NCBI RefSeq assembly: GCF_964355755.1
Contig: NC_092680.1
Location: forward strand, 13,119,001 to 13,183,000
DNA length: 64,000 nt
Reading direction: 5' to 3'
Origin: Antedon mediterranea
Taxonomy: Eukaryota; Echinodermata; Crinoidea; Comatulida; Antedonidae
Shown here piece after piece: positions 31,635 through 44,700 of this stretch; the first letter of the stretch is position 1; each line of letters opens with the position of its first letter. Under the pieces are notes generated by a model that had not been told where the DNA came from, made no database searches, and saw only the letters and a list, made by a program, of their open reading frames with translations. The translations under genes were made by a program, and so were the position numbers.

Positions 31635-31997
31635 CTCACAAATAGCTAATTTGTATACAGGAGTTAATAGGGATTGGTTTACCAATCATATAAGAGAGTG
31701 TATGATATCGCATCAGAAAGGACAAATAATTAGAGGCCCAGAAATACAGGTGTAACTCATAAATAAGTAATTTGTATACAGGAGTTGATAGTTTGCCAAT
31801 CATATAAGAGAGTTTATGATATCGCATCAGAAAGGACAAATAACTAGAGGCCCAGAAATACAGGTGTAACTCATAAATAGGTAATTTGTATACAGGTGTT
31901 GCTAGGGATTGGTTTGCCAATTAACAGAGTTTGTGATATCGCGTCAGAAAGGAGGCCGGTAAATACAACGCACAAATATGTAATATGTATAAATGAG
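31554..31997 (+). repeat. Tandem duplication of the last SLC35B3 codons and 3' UTR
   Basis: Unit 1 (from about 31557) is the true end of the coding sequence: FANHIREFMISHQKGQITRG, PELQV and stop, plus ~45 bp of UTR. Near-identical copies start at about 31678 and 31792, and a more decayed one at 31913, at spacings of 121, 114 and 121 bp. Copies 2 and 3 keep most codons and the TAA. They lie after the first stop, so they are normally untranslated. Confidence 0.9.
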
Positions 31998-34430
31998 TTT
32001 AGTTTTGGTTTCAAAAACAGTTCTTTTAAAAGCATATCTGCCTTCCATGTTATCCAGGTTTAAAACAGAAACACAGAGTAAGCCCTCTATAGTTCCAAAG
32101 CCACGGATAATAGGCCCTCTACAGTCCCACAGCCACAGACAGACAATCCACTTGCTCATAAAGTGTAATTTACTCTTCCTTGGTAAAGCCTACTATTTTC
32201 CAGCTCCTTGTTATGTACACGGCACAAACTGCCAAAATGATCTGAGGATGAGGTAATGAAAGTAAACCATCTTTATACTCCAATATCAGACACTCAGTAC
32301 CTTATTGCTTTCTGTATAAATCCGTTATCCAATAGCCGCCAGTATTCCAATAGATTGCCTACTTTTGACTCTGTCTATATCTGTCTACTTTTTATTCTAT
32401 TTTCTCTATAATGGAAATAACTCATTTTTCAACAATTATGTCAAGGCTTTACAGAATTCAGTGTTTTCTGTTGCCATCCAACTATGTAGCTAAATCAAAT
32501 TAGTATTTAGAAACTTTTCTATCAATGTATTTCACTGTGTGTATTCATTTATTGATTAAATGGAATACTACACATTATTTATATTTTCAATAAACTTTAG
32601 GTATTTTATGACTTTTTTTTTTTACTATTTTGAATAAATTATAATTGAGGAAAATTATTTTTATGTAAACATATTCTTACAAGTCAATCATTGCGTTGCA
32701 GTTCAACTAGCATGTGTTTAACGTTTTACTAGGCATTGAAGAACGCGGAATTAATGAAAATGAAATGAAATATGATATAGTGTTCTTTTATAAATGCTGT
32801 ATTGGTGGTCGAGTTTTATATGATGTCAAATCATTACTTTTTTCCTTTCATTGTTTGTTCCCATCATTTGTAAATAAACAAAACAAAATCAATTTATATT
32901 TGAGCTAAACAAAACATTTCTTTTGACTTACGTTTTCTAGCTAGTTAGTATCGTTTTAAAAGGTAGCTCCGGGTTTAACGTTTTTATTAATAACAACAGC
33001 TTGTTACAGAGGTTTTCTATGATACTGGACATAGGCCTAATGCCATTTTGTGGAGATACAGTACAAAGAATAGTGTGAGTTATTCAAATTTGGCAAGTAA
33101 CGTTCCCATTGCTGCTTTTTAAATGACGAAATAATATGCAGTAGTTGAGCTTAGTTCAAACCTTTATGATTGCATTAGTTACATTTATCCATACCACTAA
33201 TACAATCACGTATAAGAGAAAAACTGCACAAATTCCGATAGTACATGTTTACACGAGACGAGAAAACGTACAGTATTGTAACAAACACATGGAGTATTCT
33301 GCGTTAACCCACGCAATAGTCTCAATTTCGTGTACGCACACATCTTGTAATAAATAAACCAGAAGATAATAAAATGTTGAGATTTTATGTAAAGTATCGA
33401 ACGATTCGACTTCAACCAGTGCAAGACAATTCAAATTTTCAAATGAAAATGTGCACCTTTAAACATACATTATTTTAACGGATAAATCAAGGAACAGTTT
33501 TATATACCAAGCGAAAAATAATGTAATGGACATACTCCAAAGAAACTCCAGCCACCATTTTGTATTAGATACGTCACATCATCTGGACGATATGTGTAAG
33601 GTTACCAAAAATAAGCCAATCAAAACATCTCGCATCATAACATGTTTAAATTTAAATGCATTTGGACAAAATAGCATTGTCCACTTAGATCAATCTGCGC
33701 ATGTGTGAAATATTCGCAAGGCATTTTGTCATAATACGTGCCAACTGAATCTTAAGAGAAAACTGCTTTAAACGTTTTCAAATTCAAATGCTGCATAAAG
33801 ATTTCAAAAAGATTACTATTAAAATCAGATTTAATGAGAAATTTCATTAAAACTTGATAGTCATAAATAAAAAAGTTAATTCGTGGTTTTTATTTTATTC
33901 ATCGATTTTGTATTCATTAATTTTGACTACTTTACAGTTTTAATGGTGTATAAAATCAGTTTAAGATTGATAGGTTCATAATCTTATATAAATCGTTAAC
34001 CTTCTTGCCATCACCTTTCAAAAAATCTGAATAAAAAACAAATAGTTCCACGCTAGGTTGTCTTTAAACTTTAGAGTCAAATTTATTAAACATTTTAGCA
34101 ACAAAATCATATTAACTTTGTTCAATGATTTTGCTTATGTTAGTTCATCAGTTCAGCAAATATTAATATTTTGTTTTATATCTTAGAAATTTTATTAAAT
34201 AAACAAATTGTTTGAAACTTAGTTTCTATTCTACATCTTGGAGTAGCAAGTGTATTATATAATTTCTATCAACAATATGGGGTGCTATCTTCGCATTAAT
34301 AACCTAAAAGAGCATAAACGACGATATTTTTTTCATACTGAGATCATATTATTTATTTTGTTAGGAAATAATTTTAGTAGCATTTTGTTGTTTTTGTTCA
34401 CAATTTGTTGTTTTGTTTATCCCAGTTAAC
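31998..34430. other. 3' flank of SLC35B3 and intergenic DNA
   Basis: AATAAA at 32589-32594 is a candidate polyadenylation signal for SLC35B3. Several short frames (60-90 codons) are open around 31993-33708, but none shows a known motif or consistent splice borders. Otherwise nothing recognised. Confidence 0.45.
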
Positions 34431-34697
34431 TTTAAAGATGTATTGTCCCCCTGAAATTTTTTTTTTTTTTAATAGTTATCCACTTTGAACAAAAATTGAA
34501 TCGAACAAAAATGTATTTACCTGAAAAAATTAATGTAAAGCAAAAATACTAGTCAAATTGGTTGCCAGCCAATGGGTGTTTGGTTGAATTTAACCATTTA
34601 TTTTGTCATTTTATATGAGAAAACATTTTTTTATGGAAGGTATTAACTTATTAAACTGCAAAATTACCTATGTTTTTAGGGACAATACACCTTTAAG
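34431..34697. mobile_element. MITE family A, short form (copy 3)
   Basis: Ends TTTAAAGATGTATTGTCCCC and GGGACAATACACCTTTAA. It is about 267 bp. The interior shares GGTTGAATTTAACCATTTAT with other short copies and lacks the middle part of the long form. Confidence 0.85.
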
Positions 34698-35101
34698 AAT
34701 TGTTCGTAGTGTGTGCGTTATTTAGGGTCATGGTTTTGCGCTTCCTTTGGGAGGTTGGCCTACAGAGATAATTGCTATTAATGAATGTAGTTGAAGTAGA
34801 GCTCAAAGGAACTGAATAATCGATTGGAAATCAGAAAATTACAAAAGAAATAGTTTAATTATGATTTTCCGCTTTTCTGAATATTGATCTTGTTAACAAC
34901 TGCGTCGATAGAACCAAGCGATGACGAAAGTCTTATAGCGTTTGATCCCAACTCGTATTTCTCTTAATTAATCCTGTAAGCAACTTGATTGAATATGAAT
35001 TAAATCGCAAATAATTCGTTTGTTTTGGACAGCTCGTTGTCTTCTTGTCAGTGCGTGCCGAATAATAATAGTGCAATTTCACAGCTGTAGTTGACAATTG
35101 T

Positions 35102-35645
35102 CCACTGTGGGTTTAAATATACTTCTACTACGGTGCTACGCCGATGTGTATTGGATTGAAGGCTATGGTAATTTTGTACTAATAAAAAGAAAAGACCATA
35201 CTAATAATGAATACATCACACCACCTTTTTTGTCTCCTTACTAAAGCATATATTTACTACGAATATTAACAAATAATTGATATGTCCCACTGTGTGTTTA
35301 ATACTACCATGTGTGTTATATTGCAGTCTATGATGATTTTGTAATAATAGAATAAAAGACCATACTAATAATGAATACCACCCCCCCCCCCCTTTTCATT
35401 TTTTCTTATTACTAAAAGCGCGCATATTTACTACGAATATTAAAAGAATTGAAATGTCTACTGTGGGTTTAACACTACCATGTGTATTGGATTGCAGGCT
35501 ATGATGATTTTTTAATAATAAAAGGAAAGACATACCAAAATAAATCTATCCTTTATTTTTTGCTCCTTACCAAAGCATATTTTTGGCTTCTCAATAAAGT
35601 TGAATTAATGAATATTTACTACGAATATTTAAAAGAAAGGATGAA
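35102..35645. repeat. ~180-bp tandem repeat, three copies
   Basis: Three consecutive units begin near 35102, 35290 and 35460 with CCACTGTGGGTTTAA-like sequence, continue with ATGTGTATTGGATTG and GACCATACTAATAATGAATA, and end with TATTTACTACGAATATT. The second unit carries a run of 13 C. No coding sequence. Confidence 0.8.
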
Positions 35646-35740
35646 TAAAAAGATGGCATTGGGGTTTAGCACGGTTATAAATCGGTAATGATACGCCCTC
35701 ATACGCCCTCATTACTACAGTACAGTTTCAATGCACTTCT

Positions 35741-35903
35741 AAAGCTCTGTCTACATTATCAAACATTTTGTGATAAACTAATGTGATGTGCCCATATATG
35801 CACATGATGATGTCATATCAGTACCATATTTGGGCATATCTGTACCATATTTGGGCACATCACACTTTTTGTCAAACTAGTTTGATAGTGTAGACAGCGC
35901 TTT
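35741..35903. mobile_element. MITE family B (copy 2)
   Basis: Ends AAAGCTCTGTCTACATTATC and GATAGTGTAGACAGCGCTTT. The centre has TGATGTGCCCATATATGC, two copies of TACCATATTTGGGCA and CACATCACA. Confidence 0.85.
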
Positions 35904-36227
35904 ACTTAATACAGTATAACGATATTAACTACAGTGATTCATTAGATGACAAACTACAATCAATACTAATCAAGTTACTGGCTATTTCATAATTAAATAA
36001 AAACGAACAAATGAAGGAAAACAGGCTATATTTACGGTGTTAACGTTAACTGCCTAATGTCGACATTCCATCTATTATAATAACATATGCCTTCTGCTGT
36101 TTTGATCGAGATATCAGACCTCATAATTCAAATCTTTTTTTCATTATGTAATTCTTTTTTATTTCAAAATGTATGTATCTGTGATTTACGGTAATACAAA
36201 TACAGTATAATAGTAATAATAACAGTA

Positions 36228-36440
36228 GTGGAGCTGTAGCGTGGTGTGGTTAACATGCTTGCCTCAATCTTAAGGTCCAGGGTTCAATCCTGACCTACTG
36301 ACAGGGTTATAACTCACGACACTCCCTAAGCCTCAAATGAGACATAGTTATTATAAGCATGATAAATTATCAAATAGTTTATCCATCCTGTAATTTGCGG
36401 GTTACTCGCTGTTGGATGCGTGTGAAATAAAATAAAAAAG
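36228..36440 (+). mobile_element. tRNA-derived SINE
   Basis: A box-like TAGCGTGGTGTGG at about 36238 and B box GGTTCAATCCT at about 36281 are spaced as in tRNA genes. The tRNA-like head continues into ACTCCCTAAGCCTCAAATGA and ends GGATGCGTGTGAAATAAAAT with an A-rich tail. Related fragments are at 41697-41755 (head) and about 49826-49870 (tail). Confidence 0.6.
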
Positions 36441-36921
36441 CACTAATCGTTCGTTGTTCGTTCTCCTAATACAGCCGTTGCTTAGCAAAACAAATAATAT
36501 CCATAAAATAAGTTAATTGGAAGCACCATACTTATCTACACCTCGATCCCCGTAACGCACTAGAGTCACGCTAACGTAAAATGCGTGGTGGCACTGTACT
36601 TACGGAGAAAGTGTAATGCACTGATAACTAATAATGGAAACTCGCCTTATTCCAAATGCCATTGAGTGTTGTGCAGTTATTTAAATTCGTTAGGCCTTAG
36701 GGTCTACAATGCAGTGTAATAACATAAAAATATTACGTCACGAAAGAAAAAAAATCAGGATTACAAGTTATTAAAAATTGCAATTAAAATGACAAATGGC
36801 AAGATATTAGAAAAAAAGAATATTTTCATATCTATAATTTAACATGTTTTTTAAATCATGATCTCCTCCGGTTACTTAATCAGTGCAAGAAACTGTAATC
36901 ATTTTATCTGGAATCATATCT

Positions 36922-37259
36922 TTTAAAGATGTATTGTCCCCAAAAACATGAAAAATCAAGATTAATTAAATCAGACTTTGAATAAGTTATTTTGTAGTTT
37001 TAATAAATGTAATCACTTCCGTAGAAAAAACTGTTTTCACTTATAAAATAATACAATAAATGGTTAAATTCAACCATAAATCCTTTGGCTGGCTGCCAAT
37101 CTGACTGTTTTTTGCTTAAAATTACAGTTTATTTTGGGTAAATACATTTTTTTAGATCCAATTTTATCCAACAGTGTATAACTATTATATGGCATTAAAA
37201 TGGCATAATTAAAAAAAAAAGTTAAAAATTATTTGTCAGGGGGACAATACATCTTTAAA
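36922..37259. mobile_element. MITE family A, short form (copy 4)
   Basis: Ends TTTAAAGATGTATTGTCCCC and GGGGGACAATACATCTTTAA. The interior is in the opposite orientation to copies 3 and 5, with AAATGGTTAAATTCAACCAT. Confidence 0.85.
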
Positions 37260-37799
37260 TAGTTTAGATTTGATATTGGGTCTATGCATTACAACATGGT
37301 TGCGTTATCGCAGCAAAGTAATTTTTAAAATAATTATTAGAAATTCTTTAGTCAGCGATTTTTACACGCGCGTGTAGATGTTGTTGAAAATGGTAGGTAC
37401 GCGTGCGTTCAACTGCTGATATGGTACGGGAAAGAACCTATACAAAATCCAGCACTAGTTTTAATGATTATATTCCGTAGAAACTATTTTCAATAGTAAG
37501 AAAATGGAATGTTTACATCCCATTGTAACCTCACTTTTTTTAATTGTAATTTGTAAAAGTAATATTTGTTCATGCCCAGTAAGACGATTTATTCAGTGTG
37601 TACGATATTGATAATATGAAAGATTATCTATTCCGAGGCCTTCGTACTTGACAGATAAAAATGTGATGCATTATTTATACGAAATGATTAAGATTAAATA
37701 TTAATATAAGTCAATTTATTCCGTCGAACATTTCAACTATGAACGCATTAAAAAGAAATCATATTATTATATAATAGAAAGTATGACACATTGTGCTGT

Positions 37800-37925
37800 G
37801 CATTTTTTTAATTTATTATTGTTAGAGAATTGGTTAAAAGTAACTGAAAATGTTTTAAAACAAATTAAATTAACGGTTTATTTTGTCTTTTTCTATATGT
37901 AATTATTATTTTTGTCCACTATTTT
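37800..37925. mobile_element. MITE family A interior fragment
   Basis: The stretch TTAAATTAACGGTTTATTTTG with TCTTTTTCTATATG resembles the interior of short family A copies. The terminal repeats are missing. Weak evidence. Confidence 0.35.
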
Positions 37926-38019
37926 CCCGGAACTTCACAACTAAAGAAAAAACTACAAAATATTCTAAAAAGTTAGTATGTTAACACAGGAAGGATAGAA
38001 CTACTCTACTGGAGTGAAG

Positions 38020-38180
38020 TTGTGGCTTGGTGGTTAGGAGTGGAGTTACCAATATAAGGGTCCTGGGTTCAATTCCTGTCATAGGTCAGGATTTTTTCTC
38101 ATACTTAATATGTATGTCTATCATAAAGTTCCAACCTGTTTGTTAGAGATCAATAAGTTCGACCTACACCAACTATCGTT
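38020..38180 (+). mobile_element. tRNA-derived SINE, second family
   Basis: A box TGGCTTGGTGG and B box GGTTCAATTCC are well matched and about 40 bp apart, with GGGTCCTGGGTTC shared with the minus-strand copy at 24420-24600. Downstream, CCAACCTGTTTGTTAGAGAT belongs to the SINE body. The acceptor stem does not fold, so it is not a tRNA gene. Confidence 0.6.
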
Positions 38181-38512
38181 CCATGGTATTTATTTTTATC
38201 TAAAATTCTCTAAGCCTCAATTATTTCTGGATTTCTCGATGTTAGCCGATCTCAGCCTGGGTGGTGTTATGAAACAACGACTTTAGGTTGTCATATCAGT
38301 ACCATATTTGGGTACTATTTAATAACACTAAATTAAGCAATATACCAGAATATAATTCTTTTCCAATGTTCGCACTAACTATATGACTCCATGTATTTTG
38401 TTGTTCGAGATGCAATAATATATAGAATATACAGTACATGATGAGATTAGGAATATTTGTATTTAAATCTGTAAATGTACGGTACTATGTTTACCTTTTA
38501 TCAGCTATGATA

Positions 38513-38893
38513 TTAGCAAAGTCGAGTAGAACTTAGCAAGCAATCAAGTTGTGGATTTAGATAGAAATCGTTTTGTAAATTGTTCCTGTATTGAAAAAGA
38601 CCTAGAACAAGCGATGACGTCGGTTTGTGTTGTAATATAGTCTGGCCCTTGGCATTCACCGCGTGCCTTAATTGCAAATGAACATCAAGGAATGCAGTGA
38701 ACACTAAGAAATGACTATTATACCTCAGAGGGCGCTTTTTGTTATTCGTTTCCATTAGTCCGCTCGAACAGTCACAGCTTGAATCCATACATTCAAGATA
38801 GTGTTGTGCTCCAGAAAAAGATGAAAATTGGCATTTACAACGCAGAGTCTCATGAATTTTAAATGTTGACGAATTGCTGTAGGAAAAAAACAC
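38513..38893 (-). other. Unassigned 126-codon open frame
   Basis: This is one of the longer non-repeat frames in the right half. It is cysteine-bearing near its start (RCKCQFSSF, CMDSSCDCSSG) and ends in DCLLSSTRLC. I recognise no domain, signal peptide or splice pattern. It could be a lineage-specific gene, an exon or chance. Confidence 0.2.
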
Positions 38894-39136
38894 GAGTCCG
38901 TATAGAATAAATTCGACACTATGGTTGTACTGTAATTCAGCTTTCCTATCAATTATTATGTAAGATCATTCATGAAGTTGAGAAAAAATATCCATTCCTC
39001 TTAAAACTATGTGATTCGTATTATTGCATTGACACAACTTCTGTTAACCTTTGACATTAAAATGGTAGAAAAGTAGAGTATGTATTCACACATTTATACA
39101 TGTCAGAGTTCAGTTTATCTACACTAACCCATTGAC

Positions 39137-39504
39137 CTTTAAAGGTGTATTGTCCCCCTGAAAAAACAATTCTGAAAAAAAAATTGTTGTTGAATATTCC
39201 ATTTTAATTTAACATAATAGTTATCCACACAAAAAAATTGGATCGAAAAAAAATATATTTACCTGAAAAAAATGTAATTTAAAACAAAAATGGTCAAATT
39301 GGCAGCCAGCCAATGGATTTTTGATTGAATTTAACCATTTATTTTGTCATTTTATAAGTAAAAACATTATTTTTTTATATTTTTTTTCTATAGAACTGAT
39401 TAAATTTATTAAAACTGCAAAATAGAATATAATAGAATAATAAGTCTGATTTAATTTATCTTTATTTTTTTTTTCATGTTTTTGGAGGACAATACATCTT
39501 TAAA
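39137..39504. mobile_element. MITE family A, short form (copy 5)
   Basis: Ends CCTTTAAAGGTGTATTGTCC and GGACAATACATCTTTAA. It is somewhat longer than copy 3 because of added AT-rich sequence near its right end. Confidence 0.82.
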
Positions 39505-41474
39505 TAACGTTTCAAACGTCATATTTCTATTATTATAAACCCCCGGTTATTATATAACAACAAATATGAGTAATATATTCTTGTATTCTATAGTTTAGTA
39601 ATAAACTTTTCAACTATATGATTTATAGTTACCCTTTGGCTGATTATAGATTGAACAAATTTTAGTTTCAGTTTAGTATTTTGTAAATAAATTAAAGAAT
39701 TTTGAAGTCCTTAATGTAATATGGCGCGCGGAAGACGGCACCGTTCAATTTTTTTTCTTAGTAATACCATGTCCTCCGGTCTTGTAAGATCTTCATCAGG
39801 CGAGGTTTTAAATCTAGGATGAATACAAAATGATTACCTATATACCTATATAGTAGGCCTAGTATTTAAATTAGTGTAAAATAGAGTGTAAAGAAACACA
39901 TAGTGAAATATAACCCTCTATTTGATGGATAAGGAACCATGTCAAAATTATTCTACTGCGCAGTAACTGCATATTGTTTAACTCATACAAACTAGTTAGT
40001 GCAATTATTTAGCAACATTTACTGGATAATCGTACACACTGACTGATGCAGCAACTGCCTCACAAACTTCTACATTAAAACAAACGAAAATCATATGTTA
40101 CTACAGTAAAACATGTAGTTACTGCAGTAACTGCTGTAGAACAATTTTGACATGATCTCTAACAACTAGTCGATGGTTCATGGCAATTTCTCAGATATCT
40201 ATTAATAACGTGCAATATGACCCAGAGAGTCAAAAATTAATACAAAAAATGATCATCTTTGTAATTATGCTATGATATCTGGAAAACATTTTTTCTAAAA
40301 TTATTATATGGGTTAATAATTATTTCTGGCAAAAATAATTAAATTCATAGATTAGGAAGGTAGGATATCAGCATATTCATCAATATTTAGCGATGCCCTG
40401 GCAACTATCGTACCTCTGGGAACCAGTAAGTATTGATTAAACTGATGCTTGCTTGCGTACGCTATTTGAAATAAGAGGGTGTATGTTTTAATAAGTACAC
40501 TATAGACGTAGACAAAGGCATTTTTTTCCTTCTGTAACGGATTTTGTCATAAAATATTTGTTCTTCGAAACATTACACCTGTCTCCGTTGCGTTATATCG
40601 TTAAGACAACACACATTATATCAGCAGTATCAATAAACTGCCATATAGTTCTTTGTCTAACGTATAAAATTAAAACACAAAGGTAAATCATCAAATGGTT
40701 CCACGTGGTCATCTTAACATGAAACACAATAGTTAAAGTTATTATCTCAGAAACAAATACATTTTTCAAATTCGTATTGGATCAAATAAAATGTTTTCAA
40801 CATTTCAAACTGACCAAAGTACTCTACTGCAGGAAATTTGATAAATCATTAAAATGTATAGCTTTTAAGGAATTTAACATATATGTGCTGCCTTCATTGG
40901 TTGCTTAAAGAATGCGACACATTTTGTTTAATTATCATATTTCTCCCTTTAACCATATCATTTGTATGAATGGACATTCGATCGAGAACATCAATTTCTA
41001 GAATATCGGTTCGAATTGAACCGTCCTATCTTTTTTTTCTGCTTTTCTAATCACCTCTGGTAATGTGATAATTAGAAAAAATTATTTCTTGATGCACTTG
41101 AAATACTGTTTTGTAGAATGTGCAATGTGTGTAATACTAAGTAATGCTTAGTATATTTCTAGACAAAAAATATTATATTTTTTTTATTTCTGATACAAAA
41201 AAGCTTTTAATTCTGAGTGTAGTGTAATGTACAATGTTTTTTCCCTTTTTTTTTTGTGAAACTGAGTAGACTTTTTCATACTATTTGTATCATGGTAGTA
41301 TATCACGATGGGTTGACCTTCCTCATTACCTCAGGTGAAGTGTAAATTCATTCCTAATAATAAATATCGAAGAAAGATCACAGCAATTTTTACGCTGACC
41401 GAAACATGTTTTTCTTTATATAGTATGTTCATCAATACATTCTGATATGATCAGCTTAACAATTGTTGCGATGT
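39505..41474. other. Intergenic, no gene recognised
   Basis: AT-rich DNA. At 39760-39810 the minus strand reads GCCTGATGAAGATCTTACAA then GACCGGAGGACATGG, resembling ends of Penelope-like elements. Around 39960-40150, CAGTAACTGCA-type motifs recur in both directions. No coding exons seen. Confidence 0.45.
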
Positions 41475-41609
41475 TTAAAAAATGTGGTGTGCCCATATAT
41501 GGACATGATGATGTCATATCACTACCATATCGGGGCATATCACTACCATATTTGGGCACATCGCACTTTTTTTGTCAAACTACTTTGATAGTGTAGACAG
41601 CGCTTTAGA
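41475..41609. mobile_element. MITE family B (copy 3), left end lost
   Basis: The centre (GTGCCCATATATGGACATGA, two ACTACCATAT blocks, GGGCACATCGCA) and the right end GATAGTGTAGACAGCGCTTT are present. The left GCTCTGTCTACA end was not found. Confidence 0.8.
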
Positions 41610-41689
41610 TGCATTGTAATGGTTCTGTCAAATTGACCCTTGGTGAAATTAAATGTATGAGTCAGGTTACGAATGTGTATTCTGATAGT

Positions 41690-41760
41690 GTGTGTCATGG
41701 TGGTGTGGCTGTTTGCCTTGCTTATCATCCTTAAGGTGTGTGTTCAAGTTTAAGTTCCTT
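41690..41760 (+). mobile_element. SINE head fragment
   Basis: GGTGGTGTGGCTGTTTGCC, then CTTAAGGTGTGTGTTCAAG, parallels the head of the SINE at 36228. The B box is degraded. Confidence 0.4.
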
Positions 41761-44700
41761 GACAATAAATGTATTAATAACTATTAATGCAATATATGAA
41801 ATTGCTATAGGCCTAGAAGACTTCGTTACGAATGTCGAATCAAAAAGTAGGACGAGAGGTCAATGGTTTTTCCATATCAGAACTAGGATGCAGAGGTATT
41901 AGAACAAAAATTAGGACAACATTTTCTAAGTTTGAATTTCCAATTATGATCTAATTTTCCACTGAGTAAATAATTATAACGAAATAGAATTATTACACTA
42001 AAGTAATATAATACAAAATCATTTGTTTAGAATTAAAATAACATTTTTCATTTGTTATGGAATTCATCAAGTCTTACAAACGTTAACAATGTTTTTTTCA
42101 ATATCTCTTAAACAATTAGTAATAATCATAATGCTTTAATAGGCTTAATATCATTCGATCATCAAAGTGACCTATTCAAATTTCCATTTACCAATATCAA
42201 TCATGATGTTTTATTGTAATATATTTTAAAATATGTATTCATTCGATTTAAAATTGTATCTTGAGATGCTGAGAACGATAATAGCATTTTTGACTTTATC
42301 ACGTATATTCTTACTTTGATTGATGAGAAAATAAGAAATTCAAAACATGTATCATATCATTACTGACAATGATAATTTCCAACACAATTAAAGTATAAAA
42401 AAGCTTTTGATTAAAGAGAAGTCCATTAGAAATTTAACTCGCATACTCGACATACCGGACTCGACTATGTGAGTTCGAACAATATGTTTTTGTTTTCTCT
42501 TTTTTTGTAACTTGTTAATTTTCCACTAATCTCAGATATATTTTGTTTCTAAATTTGTACTGTTATTCACTATTGTTGTATAAAGTTGGTGTTTATCATT
42601 ATTTTCTGCAATCAATACTTTGGAAAGACTACGTTGGTTTATAACGACCACGTAAAACTCATCCTAAACCGTCACATTGTGGTTAGCTGTATTTTCTATT
42701 TTTAATAATGTGATTGTCTTTATACAATTGTCACCATTCTTTTGTGATAATAATGAGTAATAAATAGTGGGTATTTATTATATTTATAAATAACAATAAT
42801 AGTTAAGTTTCTACTTAATAGCTTTCTGATTGGATATTTTTGAATAACGATTTTTTGTTCTCCTTTGTGGAGATTCCACACACTTTTATTTCTTGTATAG
42901 AAATGCATATTTAATAAATATAAATTATATGGTCATATTTATATTTTTCATTAATAACATGTTCATAAATATGTTTCTCTACTCTACTATATTCAAGGTG
43001 TATATAACTTATAGATATATAACATAACTAAAATACAGCATTTATATTTCATAAATCATTATAATACAGTATATATTTTTTTTAAATGATAATGAACTGA
43101 CATATAGACGCCTTCTGATCAATATACCATGAACTGTTGTTATCAATAACACGTCATAGACGTAGAGTGACATCTATAATAGTTTTATCGAATAAACTTC
43201 ATTAAGCTATGCTATGTATAACGTGTTTACAAAAAGATAGATATATGCCAGGTAAAACAAGTTATTCTGTTTATCTTATCGTATGATAGTTTTTCATTTA
43301 AATGACTCATTTATACTAGACGTATTATTAAGTGAGTTATCAATTTTAAATGTGACTTGAAGTCCTGATGTGACTAGAAGTCTCTTTTTGTAAGTTAAGC
43401 ATTTTACAGAAATGGCGACAGATGGCATTTGTCTTTAGGCGATTGACAATTATTCCCCTTATTCAGCACACAGTGGTGCTGTAGTGATGTTTCTTCTCTG
43501 GATCCTGTCGAGACCATTAAGTTAAAGTCTTAATGTAATGTACTACGATCCATTTTAATTCCAGTTTATCAGGAGAGACAGGGGCAATGTTACTTTAATG
43601 TATTTTTATGCGTATTGTTTAGGTGACAATTACTAAACTCCTCTGAATTTGGACGACAGTCTGTTGTTCTGGAGGTCTGTTTCTTTTCTGGGTCCTGTCG
43701 AGAATGTTTAATTAAAGTCTTTCATTTTAAATTCAGTTATGTTAATTTTTTTTTAAAGATTATTAAGATTGATAACCAAGACAGTATAATCAATAATATT
43801 AAGGAACTTGAATTGTTTGGTTACTACGAGTTTGCTATTTTCTAAAAAATTATTCCTGATTTTGTTATTTATCCGTAGGCATACCTTATCTTATCTGATG
43901 TGAATAAAGTTCACTATTTCGAATTTTAATTTAGTAACATCAATCTGATACATTCTTCATATGCCAAATACTCTACTAAAAGTTTTTAATATAGCTGTTT
44001 TTCTATCTAAATACATTATTTGTCATGAATGAATGAAAAAAAGATAATATTTATAGATTAAAATGAATGTGCCACTTGACTTTTTCATAACTCTAATAAT
44101 AACGGGCATTGAACTTATTTAAAGTAATCACAAACATAAATTGATTTTGAATTAAATATAAATTTTACAATTATTATTTTACAGTCAGTATGGCATCATA
44201 AATGATATACTGTTAAGATTCTCTTCTAATTTGATATTTATTTGCCATCTGTTTGAAGAGCTTTTCGTTTGATTCCCTCATATAGACGAGTTTCTTATAG
44301 TATAAGTATGAATGTAATGCTATTTGATGATCGTGTACTAACCCAAGTTCTGTAAATATCACTGACATTTAAAGAGTAGTTGATGGCATGACTGAGTGCT
44401 TGTCAATACAGTTAAACAAGATTCCAAGTTACTTATACATTTTGTATATAATAAAGCCTATGTTGTAATTTGGTAATTTTTCTTTATTCTATATTTATTT
44501 CTATTATTTATTTAAGGGTTGTTCATCCAATTTGGTAAGACATTAACATACAACAATTTTGTATTTTGTATTTAATTGTATTATAAAACCAATATTTCGA
44601 AGAAAAAGAATGATAACCATCTGTAATTATAACATAGACAATTTGACAACATTTATTTCCAAGGATTTTCTCTCGTTATTTCCGGTCGTTGGTACACATA

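Noticed and set aside
38513-38893. Secreted cysteine-rich protein
   Set aside because: No signal peptide and irregular cysteine spacing. Listed only as an unassigned frame.
39755-39815. Possible hammerhead ribozyme (CTGATGA core on the minus strand)
   Set aside because: The required GAAA partner after the stem is absent (GGAGGAC instead), so the core cannot be completed.
42420-42490. tRNA-like sequence with GAGTTCGAAC
   Set aside because: No A box or stems could be placed around it.
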